This document shows, one piece after another, positions 17,834-26,897 of a DNA stretch of 64,000 bases. The notes under the pieces are model-generated. The model was not told the origin of the DNA and ran no database searches. It saw nothing but the letters and a program-made list of their open reading frames with translations. Source of the DNA: Lysobacter stagni (GTDB taxonomy: Bacteria; Pseudomonadota; Gammaproteobacteria; Xanthomonadales; Xanthomonadaceae); NCBI RefSeq assembly GCF_030053425.1, contig NZ_JASGBI010000001.1:3356001-3420000 (forward strand). The letters are read 5' to 3'. Every line of letters starts with the position of its first letter. Within the stretch, counting starts at the first letter, position 1. The position numbers and the translations under genes were made by a program.

Positions 17834-19161
17834 TCGCCGCCGGAGGCGGTCTTGCGACGGCGACGGCGGCGCTTGCGCGGTGCATCGCCCTCGTCCGCTC
17901 CGTCCTCGCTCTGGCGCTGGGCATCGAGTTGCGCGGAGAGCGCGTCGCCCGGCTTCTCCTGCGCCTCGCGCCAGAACGCGACGTCCTCGGCGTGCTCGTC
18001 CGAGGCGGACAACCGCAGCGTGAGGAAATCGAACGCCGCACGGAAACGCGGATGCGCGAGCAGACGGAACACGCGCTTGCGCTGGCGTTGCGAGAAGCGC
18101 GGCTGCAGCAGCCAGATTTCCTGCATCGGCAACGAGAACCGGCGCGGCAGCGCGATCGCTTCCAGCTGGTGCACGGTGACGCGGTCGGCGGCACGGCGTT
18201 GCGCCTCGGCGATGTGCACGCCCTGCGCCTGCAGCGAGGCCAGCGCGCGGCAGTACGCCGGCCACAAGAGCAGCGCGAACAGGAACGCGGGCGAGACCGG
18301 CTCATCGTTGGCCACACGCGCATCGGTGCCCTTCAGGCCTTCCAGCAGCATGCGACGCAGCGCGCCGCTGCGATTGGACTTCAGCGCCGCCGCGGTTTCC
18401 GGCAGCAGTGCACCGAGCAGGCCATGGCGTTCCAGGCCCTGGAAACTGGCCACCGCATGACCCGAAAGGAACAGCTTCAGGCATTCCTCGAACAGGCGTG
18501 CCGGCGCCGCTTCGCGCAGCAGGGGCGCAAGCTGCGGAATCGGCGCGGCGGTGGCGGCCTCGATCTCGAAGTCCAGCTTCGCCGCCAGGCGCACCGCACG
18601 CAGCATGCGCACGGGATCCTCGCGATAACGGGTTTCCGGATCGCCGATCAGTCGCATGAGGCGGTTGCGCACGTCCTCGTAACCGCCGACGTAATCGCGT
18701 ACCGAGAAATCCTCGATCGCGTAATACAGCGCGTTGGCGGTGAAGTCGCGGCGCACCGCGTCTTCCTCGATGGTGCCGTAGACGTTGTCGCGCAGCAGGC
18801 GGCCGCCCTCGTGCGTCTCACGGTCGCCGCTGCCGTCGTCGCTGTTGGAGCGGAACGTCGCGACCTCGATGATCTCGCGGCCGTAGACCACGTGGGCCAG
18901 GCGGAAGCGGCGACCGATCAGGCGGCAATTGCGGAACAGCGCCCTGACCTCTTCCGGCGTGGCGTCGGTGGCCACGTCGAAATCCTTGGGATGGCCGCCG
19001 ATCAGCAAGTCACGCACGGCTCCGCCGACCAGGCAGGCCGTGAAGCCGCCTTCGCGCAGCCGGTACAGAACGCGCAGGGCGTTGGGGCTGATGTCGCGCC
19101 GCGAGACGTTGTGCTGGTCGCGCGGAATGATCTGCAGATGGGTTTGTATGTTGGGTTGCAT
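17830..19161 (-). CDS. pcnB: Poly(A) polymerase I
   Basis: A 443-residue nucleotidyltransferase that adds 3' oligo(A) tails promoting RNA decay. It has the class II signature LVGGAVRDLLIGGHPKDFDVA with the catalytic DxD, then IGRRFRLAHVVYG, RRDFTANALYY and YVGGYEDVRNRLMRLIGD. It ends in a strongly basic RNA-binding tail (RKRRRRRRK). Its 5' end faces the tRNA-Glu gene, and it leads the folK-pan-pgi minus-strand cluster. Confidence 0.96.
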   Translation of the reverse strand: MQPNIQTHLQIIPRDQHNVSRRDISPNALRVLYRLREGGFTACLVGGAVRDLLIGGHPKDFDVATDATPEEVRALFRNCRLIGRRFRLAHVVYGREIIEVATFRSNSDDGSGDRETHEGGRLLRDNVYGTIEEDAVRRDFTANALYYAIEDFSVRDYVGGYEDVRNRLMRLIGDPETRYREDPVRMLRAVRLAAKLDFEIEAATAAPIPQLAPLLREAAPARLFEECLKLFLSGHAVASFQGLERHGLLGALLPETAAALKSNRSGALRRMLLEGLKGTDARVANDEPVSPAFLFALLLWPAYCRALASLQAQGVHIAEAQRRAADRVTVHQLEAIALPRRFSLPMQEIWLLQPRFSQRQRKRVFRLLAHPRFRAAFDFLTLRLSASDEHAEDVAFWREAQEKPGDALSAQLDAQRQSEDGADEGDAPRKRRRRRRKTASGGE

Positions 19162-19201
19162 CGAGCGGGCGTCGCCGCGGTCCTTGGAGACAAGAAGGCC
19201 G

Positions 19202-19230
19202 TTGCCGCCGGCAACAGCAGCGCATATACT
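19202..19230 (+). promoter_or_regulatory. Promoter of the tRNA-Glu gene
   Basis: TTGCCG (19202-19207) and TATACT (19225-19230) are separated by 17 bases, close to the sigma-70 consensus. Initiation would fall near 19237, about 40 bases before the tRNA. The element lies between divergent pcnB and the tRNA. Confidence 0.65.
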
Positions 19231-19278
19231 AGCAAGCCGCGTTGTGTTGAGAGCCAGCGCGGGTTTTCACCGCCCCAA

Positions 19279-19354
19279 GCTCCCATCGTCTAGAGGCCTA
19301 GGACACCGCCCTCTCAAGGCAGTAACACGGGTTCGAATCCCGTTGGGAGTACCA
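19279..19354 (+). tRNA. tRNA-Glu (anticodon CTC)
   Basis: A cloverleaf with acceptor GCTCCCA pairing with TGGGAGT (one G-U at the end), D-arm GTCTAGAGGCCTAGGAC, anticodon loop CTCTCAA giving CTC, and T-arm ACGGGTTCGAATCCCGT. Discriminator A and an encoded CCA (19352-19354) complete it. The anticodon stem has one C-A mismatch. It decodes GAG. Confidence 0.97.
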
Positions 19355-19361
19355 GATTCCG

Positions 19362-19391
19362 AAGCCCGCGCAGCGATGCGCGGGCTTTTTC
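19362..19391 (+). terminator. Rho-independent terminator after tRNA-Glu
   Basis: A ten-base-pair stem AAGCCCGCGC / GCGCGGGCTT (19362-19371 and 19378-19387) with a 6-base loop, running into a T tract. It lies 8 bases after the tRNA CCA end. Confidence 0.88.
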
Positions 19392-19454
19392 GTTCCAGCG
19401 CCCGCCCGGCGGGCCAGCGGACCGAGCCTTCGCGATCGGCCCGCCACGATCGGA

Positions 19455-19484
19455 TTGGGACCGGTGGCGGCGAATCGCTAAACT
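19455..19484 (+). promoter_or_regulatory. Likely promoter of fdxA
   Basis: TTGGGA (19455-19460), an 18-base spacer and TAAACT (19479-19484) lie about 50 bases before the fdxA start. The match is by eye only. Confidence 0.45.
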
Positions 19485-19536
19485 AGGCAGATGCCCGCGG
19501 GCATCCCGCGCGCCTCTTTACCACGGAATCATCGCC

Positions 19537-19860
19537 ATGCCCTTCGTCGTCACCGAGAACTGCATCAAGTGCAAGTACACCGACTGTGTCGAGGTGTGCC
19601 CGGTCGACTGTTTCCACGAGGGGCCGAACTTCCTGGTGATCGACCCGGACGAGTGCATCGACTGCACCCTGTGCGAGCCCGAGTGCCCCATCAACGCCAT
19701 CTACCCCGAGGACGACGTCCCGGCCGGGCAGGAGGCGTTCGTCGCGCTCAACGCCGAGCTTTCCAAGGCGTGGCCGGTCATCACCACGCGCAAGGACCCG
19801 CTGCCCGACGCCAAGGAGTGGGAAGGCAAGCCGGGCAAGATCGACGTGCTGGAACGCTGA
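19537..19860 (+). CDS. fdxA: 7Fe-8S ferredoxin FdxA
   Basis: A 107-residue soluble electron carrier of the Azotobacter FdI type. The first cluster region is [18 protein letters not shown], giving a 3Fe-4S plus shared 4Fe-4S ligand pattern. The second is [12 protein letters not shown]. The C-terminal helix (about 60-107, [18 protein letters not shown]) is typical. It is a single-gene unit between its own promoter and a strong terminator. Confidence 0.96.
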   Translation: MPFVVTENCIKCKYTDCVEVCPVDCFHEGPNFLVIDPDECIDCTLCEPECPINAIYPEDDVPAGQEAFVALNAELSKAWPVITTRKDPLPDAKEWEGKPGKIDVLER

Positions 19861-19903
19861 GCACCCTGCTCCGGCGCTTTCCCGCCGGAATGGATCGCAA
19901 CGA

Positions 19904-19929
19904 AAACGGGCGCCCTTCGGCGCCCGTTT
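19904..19929. terminator. Bidirectional terminator between fdxA and the BamC-like gene
   Basis: A perfect 11-base-pair stem AAACGGGCGCC / GGCGCCCGTTT with loop CTTC, flanked by A on the left and T on the right. It can serve fdxA on the plus strand and the converging BamC-like gene on the minus strand. Confidence 0.88.
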
Positions 19930-19950
19930 CGCGTTCGGGGAACCCCGTGC

Positions 19951-20451
19951 TTACTGGACGGCCAGCGCGGTGCGGAGCGCGTCGATCAGCTTCTTCGGGG
20001 CATCGCCGGTGGCCGGCAGGCCGCGCGGATCGACCGCCGACACATACGAGCCCTGCTCGGTACCCGCCACGCGCACCAGGAAGTTGGCGCCTTCATAGTT
20101 CACGTCGTACACGCCCAGCGCCTGCGCGCGGTTGGCGATGTTCACGCCCTGCACCGCCGCGAGCGCCTCGCCGACCTTGGCGAACGCGTCGTCGCGCGCG
20201 GTCGGCAGGGTGAAGCCGCCCGACGCCTGGCCCGACGCGACCGCATTGGTGGCTGCCTGCGAGGGCACGTTCACCGCGGTGTCGGTGCGCGGCAGGTCGA
20301 GATCCGGCGGCACTTCCAGCGGGCGCGTCTCCGGGCTCTGCGAATAGAGCTTGTCGGTCTTGCGGAACCAGCTGCAGCCGGAGCCGAGCGCGATCCCGGC
20401 CAGCAGCACGCTGGCCACGAGAACGCGGGTCATCGAAACGTTGGAACGCAT
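19951..20451 (-). CDS. BamC/NlpB-like lipoprotein
   Basis: A 166-residue lipoprotein with signal and lipobox ALGSGC (Cys about 26). After it come SWFRKTDKLYSQSPETRPLEVPPDLDLP, typical of the flexible BamC N-terminus, and a single C-terminal helix-grip-like domain (about 85-166). E. coli BamC has two such domains and about 340 residues, so this is a reduced version. It follows dapA, the same pairing as dapA-nlpB of E. coli. ATG 20451 has a good AGGAG ribosome site; an inner ATG at 20433 is possible. A role in the outer-membrane assembly complex is inferred. Confidence 0.75.
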   Translation of the reverse strand: MRSNVSMTRVLVASVLLAGIALGSGCSWFRKTDKLYSQSPETRPLEVPPDLDLPRTDTAVNVPSQAATNAVASGQASGGFTLPTARDDAFAKVGEALAAVQGVNIANRAQALGVYDVNYEGANFLVRVAGTEQGSYVSAVDPRGLPATGDAPKKLIDALRTALAVQ

Positions 20452-20469
20452 GTAGATCTCCTGCAGGGT

Positions 20470-21375
20470 TCAGGCCACGAGCGATTCGCGGCTTTCCAGT
20501 TCAAGTTCGTCGATCAGCGCGGCGATGGGCGCAACGCTGCCGGTATGGGCTGCCGACAGTGGCAGCAGCGGCAGGCGCAGCCCGTGGCCGATGCCCTGTC
20601 GCGTCAGCAGCGCCTTGACCGGGATCGGATTGGGTTCCACACCGAGGAAGTCGTACGCGGCCTGCATGCGCGCGTCCAGCGCGACAGCTGCGTCGCGCTG
20701 GCCACCGCGGGCAAGGTCGGCCAGTCGGCGGAACGCACGCGGCAGCACGTTGGACGCCACCGAGATCACGCCATCGGCGCCGGCCACCATCGCGCGGCAC
20801 GCGGTCGGATCGTCGCCGCTGAGGATCGCGAAACCGTCGCTCTTCAACTGCAGCAGCGCCGCCATGCGGTCGGGTTCGCTGCGCGCTTCCTTGATGCCGA
20901 CGATGCGCGGGTGCGGCGCGAGCTCGGCGACGGTCTCCGGCAGCAGGTCGCCACCGGTGCGGCCGGGCACGTTGTAGAGGACGACCGGCAGCGCGCCGTC
21001 GTCGGCGATGGCGCGGTAATGCGCGATCAGCCCGGCTTGCGTGGGACGCACGTACGGCGGCGTCACGATCAGCGCGGCATCCGCGCCCAGTGCCGCCGCG
21101 CGGCGCGTCTGTTCGATGGTCTTGGCGGTGTTGGACAGGCCGGTGCCGGCCAGCACCGGGATGCGTCCGGCGATGCGCTCCACCGCACTGCGCAACAGCG
21201 CATCGAACTCCGCGTCGAACAGCGCCGCTGCCTCGCCCGTGGAACCGGCCACCACGATGGCCTGCGTGCCGCCGTCGAGCTGCGCGTCGAGCAGGCGATG
21301 CCACGCGTCGAAGTCAATTTCGCCGGTCGCCGTGAACGGCGTCGCCAGCGCGGTGATGCTGCCGGAAAGTCGCAA
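20470..21375 (-). CDS. dapA: 4-hydroxy-tetrahydrodipicolinate synthase
   Basis: A 301-residue (beta/alpha)8 lyase condensing pyruvate with aspartate semialdehyde for lysine and meso-DAP synthesis. Motifs are [46 protein letters not shown] and [13 protein letters not shown] with the Schiff-base Lys in GIKEA, then [25 protein letters not shown]. It is followed by the BamC-like gene 18 bases later and divergent from gcvR. Confidence 0.96.
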   Translation of the reverse strand: MRLSGSITALATPFTATGEIDFDAWHRLLDAQLDGGTQAIVVAGSTGEAAALFDAEFDALLRSAVERIAGRIPVLAGTGLSNTAKTIEQTRRAAALGADAALIVTPPYVRPTQAGLIAHYRAIADDGALPVVLYNVPGRTGGDLLPETVAELAPHPRIVGIKEARSEPDRMAALLQLKSDGFAILSGDDPTACRAMVAGADGVISVASNVLPRAFRRLADLARGGQRDAAVALDARMQAAYDFLGVEPNPIPVKALLTRQGIGHGLRLPLLPLSAAHTGSVAPIAALIDELELESRESLVA

Positions 21376-21475
21376 GGTGATGGTGTCCGATTCCGCGTTT
21401 TCAGAAGGGCCGGCGCAAAGCGCGCAGGCCGTCGATTCGGGGCCGATGGCGCCATGATCGCCCCGAGGATGTTAC

Positions 21476-21505
21476 TTGCGGCCCGAAAGCGCGGGCAAGT
21501 ATGCT
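21476..21505 (+). promoter_or_regulatory. Likely promoter of gcvR-bcp
   Basis: TTGCGG (21476-21481), an 18-base spacer and TATGCT (21500-21505). Initiation near 21512 would leave a leader of about 65 bases before the TTG start at 21578. It would exclude the longer ATG-21476 reading. Confidence 0.5.
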
Positions 21506-21577
21506 GCCCTCCAGCACAGCCCCCTCACGGGCGACCATTCAGTATCCGAGCCCCGGCTCACCAGGACAGGCGCCGCC

Positions 21578-22138
21578 TTGACCGATCCCGCTTCCCGGCC
21601 GTCGCCGAACGAAAACCACCTCCTGATCAACGCCTATACGACGCATCCGGAGTCGCCGCTGCTTTCGGTGACGCGGCGCATCGCCGATTCGGGCTGCAAC
21701 CTCGTCGACGCGCGCCTGGCCACGGTCGGTCGCGATGTGTCGGTCACCGCTCTGGCGATGGGCTCCTGGGACTCGGTGGCCAAGCTGGAGGCGATGCTGA
21801 CCCGCCTGGAGCGCGAGGAAGGCCTGAAACTGGTGTGGTACCGCACCGGAGCCAAGCAGGCGCAGTCCAACCTGCTGCCCTACGTGGTCGAAGTGGTGGC
21901 CGCCGACAAGCCCGGCATCCTGTTCCAGCTGGCCGACTTCTTCGACCGCCAGGGCATCACCATCGAGAGCCTGCACAGCTCGCGCTACCGCGCCATGCAG
22001 ACCGGCGCGGAGATGTTCTCGGCCCAGATCACCATCGGCGTGCCCTCCAGCATGCACATCGCGGCCCTGCGCGACGACTTCCTGGAGTTCTGCGACCACC
22101 TCAACCTCGACGCGATCATGGACCCCATGAAGTTCTGA
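21578..22138 (+). CDS. gcvR: Glycine cleavage system transcriptional repressor-type ACT protein
   Basis: A 186-residue protein with two ACT domains: about 15-90 (HLLINAYTTHPESPLLSVTR) and about 100-175 (VVEVVAADKPGILFQLADFF). This matches GcvR, which in E. coli restrains GcvA control of glycine cleavage. The TTG start is chosen because an AGGACAGG ribosome site precedes it, a promoter lies inside the longer frame, and protein similarity begins here (TDPASRP). An in-frame ATG at 21476 exists. The gene pair gcvR-bcp is the same as in E. coli. No gcv genes are in the window. Confidence 0.85.
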   Translation: MTDPASRPSPNENHLLINAYTTHPESPLLSVTRRIADSGCNLVDARLATVGRDVSVTALAMGSWDSVAKLEAMLTRLEREEGLKLVWYRTGAKQAQSNLLPYVVEVVAADKPGILFQLADFFDRQGITIESLHSSRYRAMQTGAEMFSAQITIGVPSSMHIAALRDDFLEFCDHLNLDAIMDPMKF

Positions 22139-22204
22139 TTGACGAAATGCGCCGGCACGCGGCAACGTAGGCGCAGGCCGGCCTGGAGCGAACGAAGAAG
22201 CACG

Positions 22205-22687
22205 ATGCTCGACACCGGCGACCGCATTCCGAAGAACGTCCTGACCCTGCCCCTGGCGCTGTCCAGCGGCGAAACCGCCTCGCTCAAGGATTTCGCCGGC
22301 CAGTGGCTGGTGCTGTACTTCTATCCGAAGGACAGCACGCCCGGCTGCACCACCGAAGGCATCGACTTCAACGCTCTGCTGCCGAAGTTCGGCAAACTCG
22401 GCGCCACCGTGCTGGGCGTCTCGCGCGATCCCATCAAGTCCCACCAGAACTTCTGCGCCAAGCAGGGGTTCAAGTTCGACCTGGTCAGCGACGCCGACGA
22501 AGCGCTGTGCAATGCCTTCGGCGTGATCAAGCCCAAGAAGCTCTACGGCCGCGAATACATCGGCGTGGAGCGCAGCACCTTCCTCATCGATCCCAAGGGC
22601 GTCATCGCCCAGTCATGGCGCCCGGTCAAGGTGCCCGGCCATGCACAGGCCGTCCTCGACGCGCTCAAGGAACACGCAACGCAGTGA
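22205..22687 (+). CDS. bcp: Thioredoxin-dependent peroxiredoxin Bcp
   Basis: A 160-residue cytoplasmic peroxidase reducing hydrogen and organic peroxides. The peroxidatic Cys48 is in FYPKDSTPGCTTEGIDF. The residue five positions later, where E. coli Bcp has its resolving cysteine, is Ile, so this looks like a 1-Cys form. Other cysteines (NFCAKQG, ALCNAFG) could resolve it. The ATG at 22205 gives the family's usual start and lies 66 bases after gcvR. Confidence 0.94.
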   Translation: MLDTGDRIPKNVLTLPLALSSGETASLKDFAGQWLVLYFYPKDSTPGCTTEGIDFNALLPKFGKLGATVLGVSRDPIKSHQNFCAKQGFKFDLVSDADEALCNAFGVIKPKKLYGREYIGVERSTFLIDPKGVIAQSWRPVKVPGHAQAVLDALKEHATQ

Positions 22688-22835
22688 CCCTCTCCGCGCC
22701 CCCCTCGCCCTGCCGTCCCGCCCCGCGGGCCACGGCAGCGTCGCCATGGGCGCGCGGCGCGATTCTTGCAACGTCGCATCGCAATCCCGGCAATTCCACG
22801 CTGTCTCCCAGGTCCAACCCGCATCGGAGTGTTCG

Positions 22836-24233
22836 ATGACCAGAAGCAAGCGGATCTACGTGCTCGACACCAATGTCCTCATGCACGACCCGACCGCGCT
22901 GTTCAAATTCGAGGAGCACGATGTCTTCCTGCCGATGCAGGTCATCGAGGAGCTCGACAACGCCAAGAAAGGCAACTCCGAAGCCAGCCGCAACGCACGC
23001 CAGGTCAGCCGGTTCCTCAACGAACTCATCGAGGCCGAAGGCACCGACAAGATCTCCACCGGCATCCCGCTCAACCGGCCGCAGGGCCTACAGCTGCGCG
23101 GCGCGCAGAGCATCGGTCGCCTGCGCTTCCAGACGCGCGACTTCGACTCGGGCAAGCGCTTCGGCGCGGTCATCCCGGACAACCACATCCTGGGTTCGAT
23201 CCTCGCACTGAAGGAAGCCGAGCCGGACGTGCCGGTGGTGTTCATCTCCAAGGACATCAACCTTCGCATCAAGGCATCGATCGCGGGCATCGTGTCGGAG
23301 GACTACGAGAACGACCGCGCGCTCGACGACTTCAGCCTGCTCTACACCGGCGCGACCGCGCTGCCGGAAGACTTCTGGCAGCGCTACGGCAAGGACCTCA
23401 AGTCGTGGACGGAGAAGGGTCGCACCTTCTACGAGATCACCCGTCACGAGGACGACGACTGGCACCCGAACCAGTTCCTCTACCTGCCCGGCGACGACGA
23501 GTCGGAAATGAAGGTGGCGCGCCTGACCGACAACAAGGTCGTGCTGCAGATCGTGGACGATTACCGCCATCACCAGCACGCGGTGTGGGGCATCGCCGCG
23601 CGCAACCGCGAACAGAATTTCGCGCTCAACGCGCTGATGGACCCGGAGATCGACTTCGTCACGCTGCTCGGCACCGCCGGCACCGGCAAGACGCTGCTGG
23701 CGCTGGCCGCGGGCCTGGCGCAGACGATGGACCAGCAGCGCTACCGCGAGATCATCATGACCCGCGCGACGGTGAGCGTCGGCGAGGACATCGGTTTCCT
23801 GCCCGGCACCGAAGAGGAAAAGATGACGCCGTGGATGGGCGCGCTGACCGACAACCTGGAAGTGCTCACGCACAACCAGGACGGCGGCAGCTGGGGACGC
23901 GCGGCCACCAACGACCTGCTGGCCAGCCGCATCAAGATCCGCTCGCTCAACTTCATGCGCGGCCGCACGTTCCTCAGCCGCTGGCTGATCCTGGACGAAG
24001 CGCAGAACCTCACGCCCAAGCAGATGAAGACGCTGATCACCCGCGCCGGCCCCGGCACGAAGATCGTATGCCTGGGCAACGTGGAGCAGATCGACACGCC
24101 CTACCTCACCGAGACCACGTCCGGCCTGACCTACGCGGTGGACCGCTTCAAGAACTGGGAGCACAGCGCGCACATCACGCTGCGCCGCGGCGAGCGCTCG
24201 CGTCTGGCGGATTACGCGTCCGAGGTGCTCTGA
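22836..24233 (+). CDS. PhoH family protein with N-terminal PIN domain
   Basis: A 465-residue PIN-PhoH (PhoH2/YlaK type) protein, a likely RNA-processing ATPase and ribonuclease. The PIN domain (about 1-150) shows acidic active-site residues in VLDTNVLMHDP, IEELDNAKK and FISKDINLRIKA. The PhoH ATPase (about 255-460) has Walker A LLGTAGTGKTLLAL and Walker B RWLILDEAQNLTP. The ATG at 22836 is the natural PIN start. It is monocistronic by spacing (148 bases before, 138 after). The upstream spacer shows nothing else of note. Confidence 0.95.
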   Translation: MTRSKRIYVLDTNVLMHDPTALFKFEEHDVFLPMQVIEELDNAKKGNSEASRNARQVSRFLNELIEAEGTDKISTGIPLNRPQGLQLRGAQSIGRLRFQTRDFDSGKRFGAVIPDNHILGSILALKEAEPDVPVVFISKDINLRIKASIAGIVSEDYENDRALDDFSLLYTGATALPEDFWQRYGKDLKSWTEKGRTFYEITRHEDDDWHPNQFLYLPGDDESEMKVARLTDNKVVLQIVDDYRHHQHAVWGIAARNREQNFALNALMDPEIDFVTLLGTAGTGKTLLALAAGLAQTMDQQRYREIIMTRATVSVGEDIGFLPGTEEEKMTPWMGALTDNLEVLTHNQDGGSWGRAATNDLLASRIKIRSLNFMRGRTFLSRWLILDEAQNLTPKQMKTLITRAGPGTKIVCLGNVEQIDTPYLTETTSGLTYAVDRFKNWEHSAHITLRRGERSRLADYASEVL

Positions 24234-24371
24234 GGCGCGCTTCGCCTGTCGTCCCGATGGCGCGTTCCCGATCAGGGGTTCGCGCCCTCGGGAAAACACC
24301 CATGTGGAGTGCCCGGCTCCTCGCCGTCCACCGCACAATGTGATCCACCGTCACGGCAAGGCGCCGCACCC

Positions 24372-25052
24372 ATGATCACCCGACTGCCCACCTGGGTCTG
24401 GCTCGGCGCGGCCAGCCTGGCCATGATCGCCGGCATGGTGAACGTGGTCGGCTACCTGGGTTTCGAGCACCAGGCGATCACCCACCTCACCGGCACCACC
24501 AGTCTGCTCGGCGCGGCCATCGCGCGCGGCGACACGCGTTCGGAAACGCATCTGCTCGTCATCGTGCTGTCCTTCGTCGGTGGCGCGATGCTCAGCGGGC
24601 TGATCATCCAGGACAGCACGCTGCGGCTGGGGCGGCGCTACGGCGTGGCGCTGGCCATCGAGTCGATGCTGCTGTTCGCCGCGGTGCCGCTGTTCGAACA
24701 CCGGCAGATCGCCGGGGCCGCGCTCGCGGCAGTCGCCATCGGCCTGCAGAATGCGATGACCGCCACCTACAGCGGCACGCTGGTGCGCACCTCGCACCTC
24801 ACGGGCATGTTCACCGACCTGGGCATGTTCCTCGGCCACCGTCTGCGCGGTGTGCCAGCCGAACCACGACGCCTGTGGCTTTGCCTGGCCATCATCGGCG
24901 GCTTCCTCGCGGGCGGCGTGGTCGGCGGATTGCTGTTCCCCACGTTCTCCTATCGCACGCTGTACCTGCCGGCCGCACTGACCGGCATCACCGGCGTGGC
25001 CTACGCGATCTATCGCCATCGCCGCGGTCCGGCAGGCACACTGTCGCCATGA
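24372..25052 (+). CDS. YoaK/DUF1275 family membrane protein
   Basis: A 226-residue integral membrane protein with about six hydrophobic segments. Family marks are the N-terminal [23 protein letters not shown] and [30 protein letters not shown] (two parts of the conserved core). No activity is established for the family. Its stop overlaps the thiD ATG as ATGA, making a three-gene unit with thiD and an alpha/beta hydrolase. Confidence 0.92.
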   Translation: MITRLPTWVWLGAASLAMIAGMVNVVGYLGFEHQAITHLTGTTSLLGAAIARGDTRSETHLLVIVLSFVGGAMLSGLIIQDSTLRLGRRYGVALAIESMLLFAAVPLFEHRQIAGAALAAVAIGLQNAMTATYSGTLVRTSHLTGMFTDLGMFLGHRLRGVPAEPRRLWLCLAIIGGFLAGGVVGGLLFPTFSYRTLYLPAALTGITGVAYAIYRHRRGPAGTLSP

Positions 25053-25873
25053 ACGATGCTTCCCTGCCTCCCTGCGCGCTGACCATCGCCGGTTCCGATT
25101 CCGGCGGCGGTGCCGGCATCCAGGCCGACCTCAAGACCTTTGCCGCGCACCGTGTGCACGGTCTGAGCGCGATCGCCGCGCTGACCGCGCAGCACACGCG
25201 CGGCGTGACCGCGGTGCACGTGCCGGACACGGCCTTCCTGCGCGCGCAGATCGACGCCTGCTTCGACGACTTCGCCATCGGCGCGGTGAAGCTGGGCATG
25301 CTCGCCAACGCGGAGGTCATCCACGCCGTTGCCGATGCGCTGGAACACCACCGTCCCGCGCACGTGGTGCTCGATCCGGTGATGGTGTCCACCTCCGGCG
25401 CGCGCCTGCTGGAAACCAGCGCGCTCGATGCTCTGCGCACGCGCCTGATTCCGATGGCGACGCTGATCACGCCCAACCTGCCGGAAGCGGAGCTGCTCAT
25501 CGGTCGCGCGATCGTCGACATCGACGCCATGCACGAAGCCATCGGCACGCTGCTCGGCCTCGGCGCGGGTGCGGTGCTGCTCAAGGGCGGGCACTTGCCG
25601 GTGGATGCATCGCCACGCAATGAAGTGGTCGATCTGTTCGCCGACGGCAGCGCCGTGCACGCGATCGCCCATCCGCGCCTGTCACTGGACGCACACGGTA
25701 CCGGCTGCACGCTGGCCTCGGCCGTGGCGGCCAATCTGTGCCTCGGCCGCGATCTGCGCGGCAGCTGCGACGCGGCCGCCGACTATGTCCACGCGGCCCT
25801 GCGCAAGGGATATCGCCCGGGCCGCGGCGACGTGCTGGTGCTCGACCACTTTGGAGCCGCACCCCATGGATGA
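25049..25873 (+). CDS. thiD: Hydroxymethylpyrimidine/phosphomethylpyrimidine kinase
   Basis: A 274-residue ribokinase-fold kinase phosphorylating HMP and HMP-P in thiamine synthesis. Motifs are [57 protein letters not shown] and the anion-hole [15 protein letters not shown]. No TPP riboswitch is seen, as expected inside an operon. It overlaps the next gene by 8 bases. Confidence 0.96.
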   Translation: MNDASLPPCALTIAGSDSGGGAGIQADLKTFAAHRVHGLSAIAALTAQHTRGVTAVHVPDTAFLRAQIDACFDDFAIGAVKLGMLANAEVIHAVADALEHHRPAHVVLDPVMVSTSGARLLETSALDALRTRLIPMATLITPNLPEAELLIGRAIVDIDAMHEAIGTLLGLGAGAVLLKGGHLPVDASPRNEVVDLFADGSAVHAIAHPRLSLDAHGTGCTLASAVAANLCLGRDLRGSCDAAADYVHAALRKGYRPGRGDVLVLDHFGAAPHG

Positions 25874-26720
25874 TGCTCCGCCGCGCACGGTGCGATCGCT
25901 GGAGATCGACGCGCAAACCGAGGACGGCCATCGATACCAGTTGCTGGCGCGCGTGCCCGACGCACCGCGTTCGAGCCTGTTGTGGCTGCCGGCCATGGGC
26001 ATCTCCGCGAAGCATTACGTTCCGTTCGCCGACGCGCTGGCGCAGCACGGCGTGGCCGTGTTCCTTCATGAATGGCGCGGCGCCGGATCCAGCCAGGTGC
26101 GCGCCAGCCGCGACGTGGACTGGGGGTATCGCGAACTGCTCACGCAGGATCTGCCGGCCAGCGAAGCGCTGGTCGCGCACCATGCGCCCGGTGTGCCGCG
26201 CACGCTGGGCGGCCACAGCCTGGGCGGCCAGTTGGCCTGCTGCCGCCTCGGTCTGTCGCCGGAGTCGGCCACGGCCTTGTGGCTGGTCGGCAGCGGTGCG
26301 CCGTACTGGCGTGCGTTCCCCGCGAAGTCGAAATGGTGGCTCCCGTTCGCCTACCGCTTTCTCGCCTGGCTGGCCGACCGTCACGGCGCCCTGCCCGGTC
26401 GCCGCATCGGCTTCGGCGGGCAGGAAGCCCGTGGCGTGATCCGGGACTGGAGCCTCACCGGCCTGAGCGGCCGCTACGCCGGCGCCGGCATCGATGTCGA
26501 CCTGGAAGCCGCCATGGCGGCCCTGGCGGTGGACGTGCGCGCGGTGGCGCTGGCGCAGGACTGGCTCGGCCCCGAATCGTCGCTGCGGTTCCTGCTGTCG
26601 AAGCTGCGACGTTCCAGCCCCCGCATCGATGTGCTCGATGCCGCGACCCTGGGCACCCGCGCCGACCACTACGCCTGGATGAAGCAACCGCAGGCCGTGG
26701 TCTCGCACCTGCTGGACTGA
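25866..26720 (+). CDS. Alpha/beta fold hydrolase
   Basis: A 284-residue cytoplasmic serine hydrolase. The nucleophile elbow is GGHSLGGQ (Ser about 120), the oxyanion region is WLPAMGISAKHY, and the catalytic His is in ADHYAWMKQP near the C-terminus. HEWRGAGSS before the first helix is typical of the family. The substrate is unknown. It overlaps thiD by 8 bases, so co-expression is likely, but a thiamine role is not implied. Confidence 0.85.
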   Translation: MDDAPPRTVRSLEIDAQTEDGHRYQLLARVPDAPRSSLLWLPAMGISAKHYVPFADALAQHGVAVFLHEWRGAGSSQVRASRDVDWGYRELLTQDLPASEALVAHHAPGVPRTLGGHSLGGQLACCRLGLSPESATALWLVGSGAPYWRAFPAKSKWWLPFAYRFLAWLADRHGALPGRRIGFGGQEARGVIRDWSLTGLSGRYAGAGIDVDLEAAMAALAVDVRAVALAQDWLGPESSLRFLLSKLRRSSPRIDVLDAATLGTRADHYAWMKQPQAVVSHLLD

Positions 26721-26897
26721 ACGCGCGACCGTTCGTCACCCGGGCGACCTGAGCCGTCGCCGATCTGCGTTCCCCACAACTAAGGATCGGTTTCCGTCAT
26801 CAAACGGACACATCGGTCCGCATCCCGGCCAGCGCAGCCGGGCTGACAAGTGGTCCCGCCCTGGCGGGGAGCGCGTACCAACGGGGGGCTCGATCGC

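Noticed and set aside
21476..21577. Longer gcvR beginning at ATG 21476
   Set aside because: The extra residues look non-coding and contain a promoter-like sequence. A ribosome site precedes TTG 21578.
25049..25873. TPP riboswitch for thiD
   Set aside because: There is no space upstream: thiD overlaps the DUF1275 gene, and no THI-box sequence was seen before that gene either.
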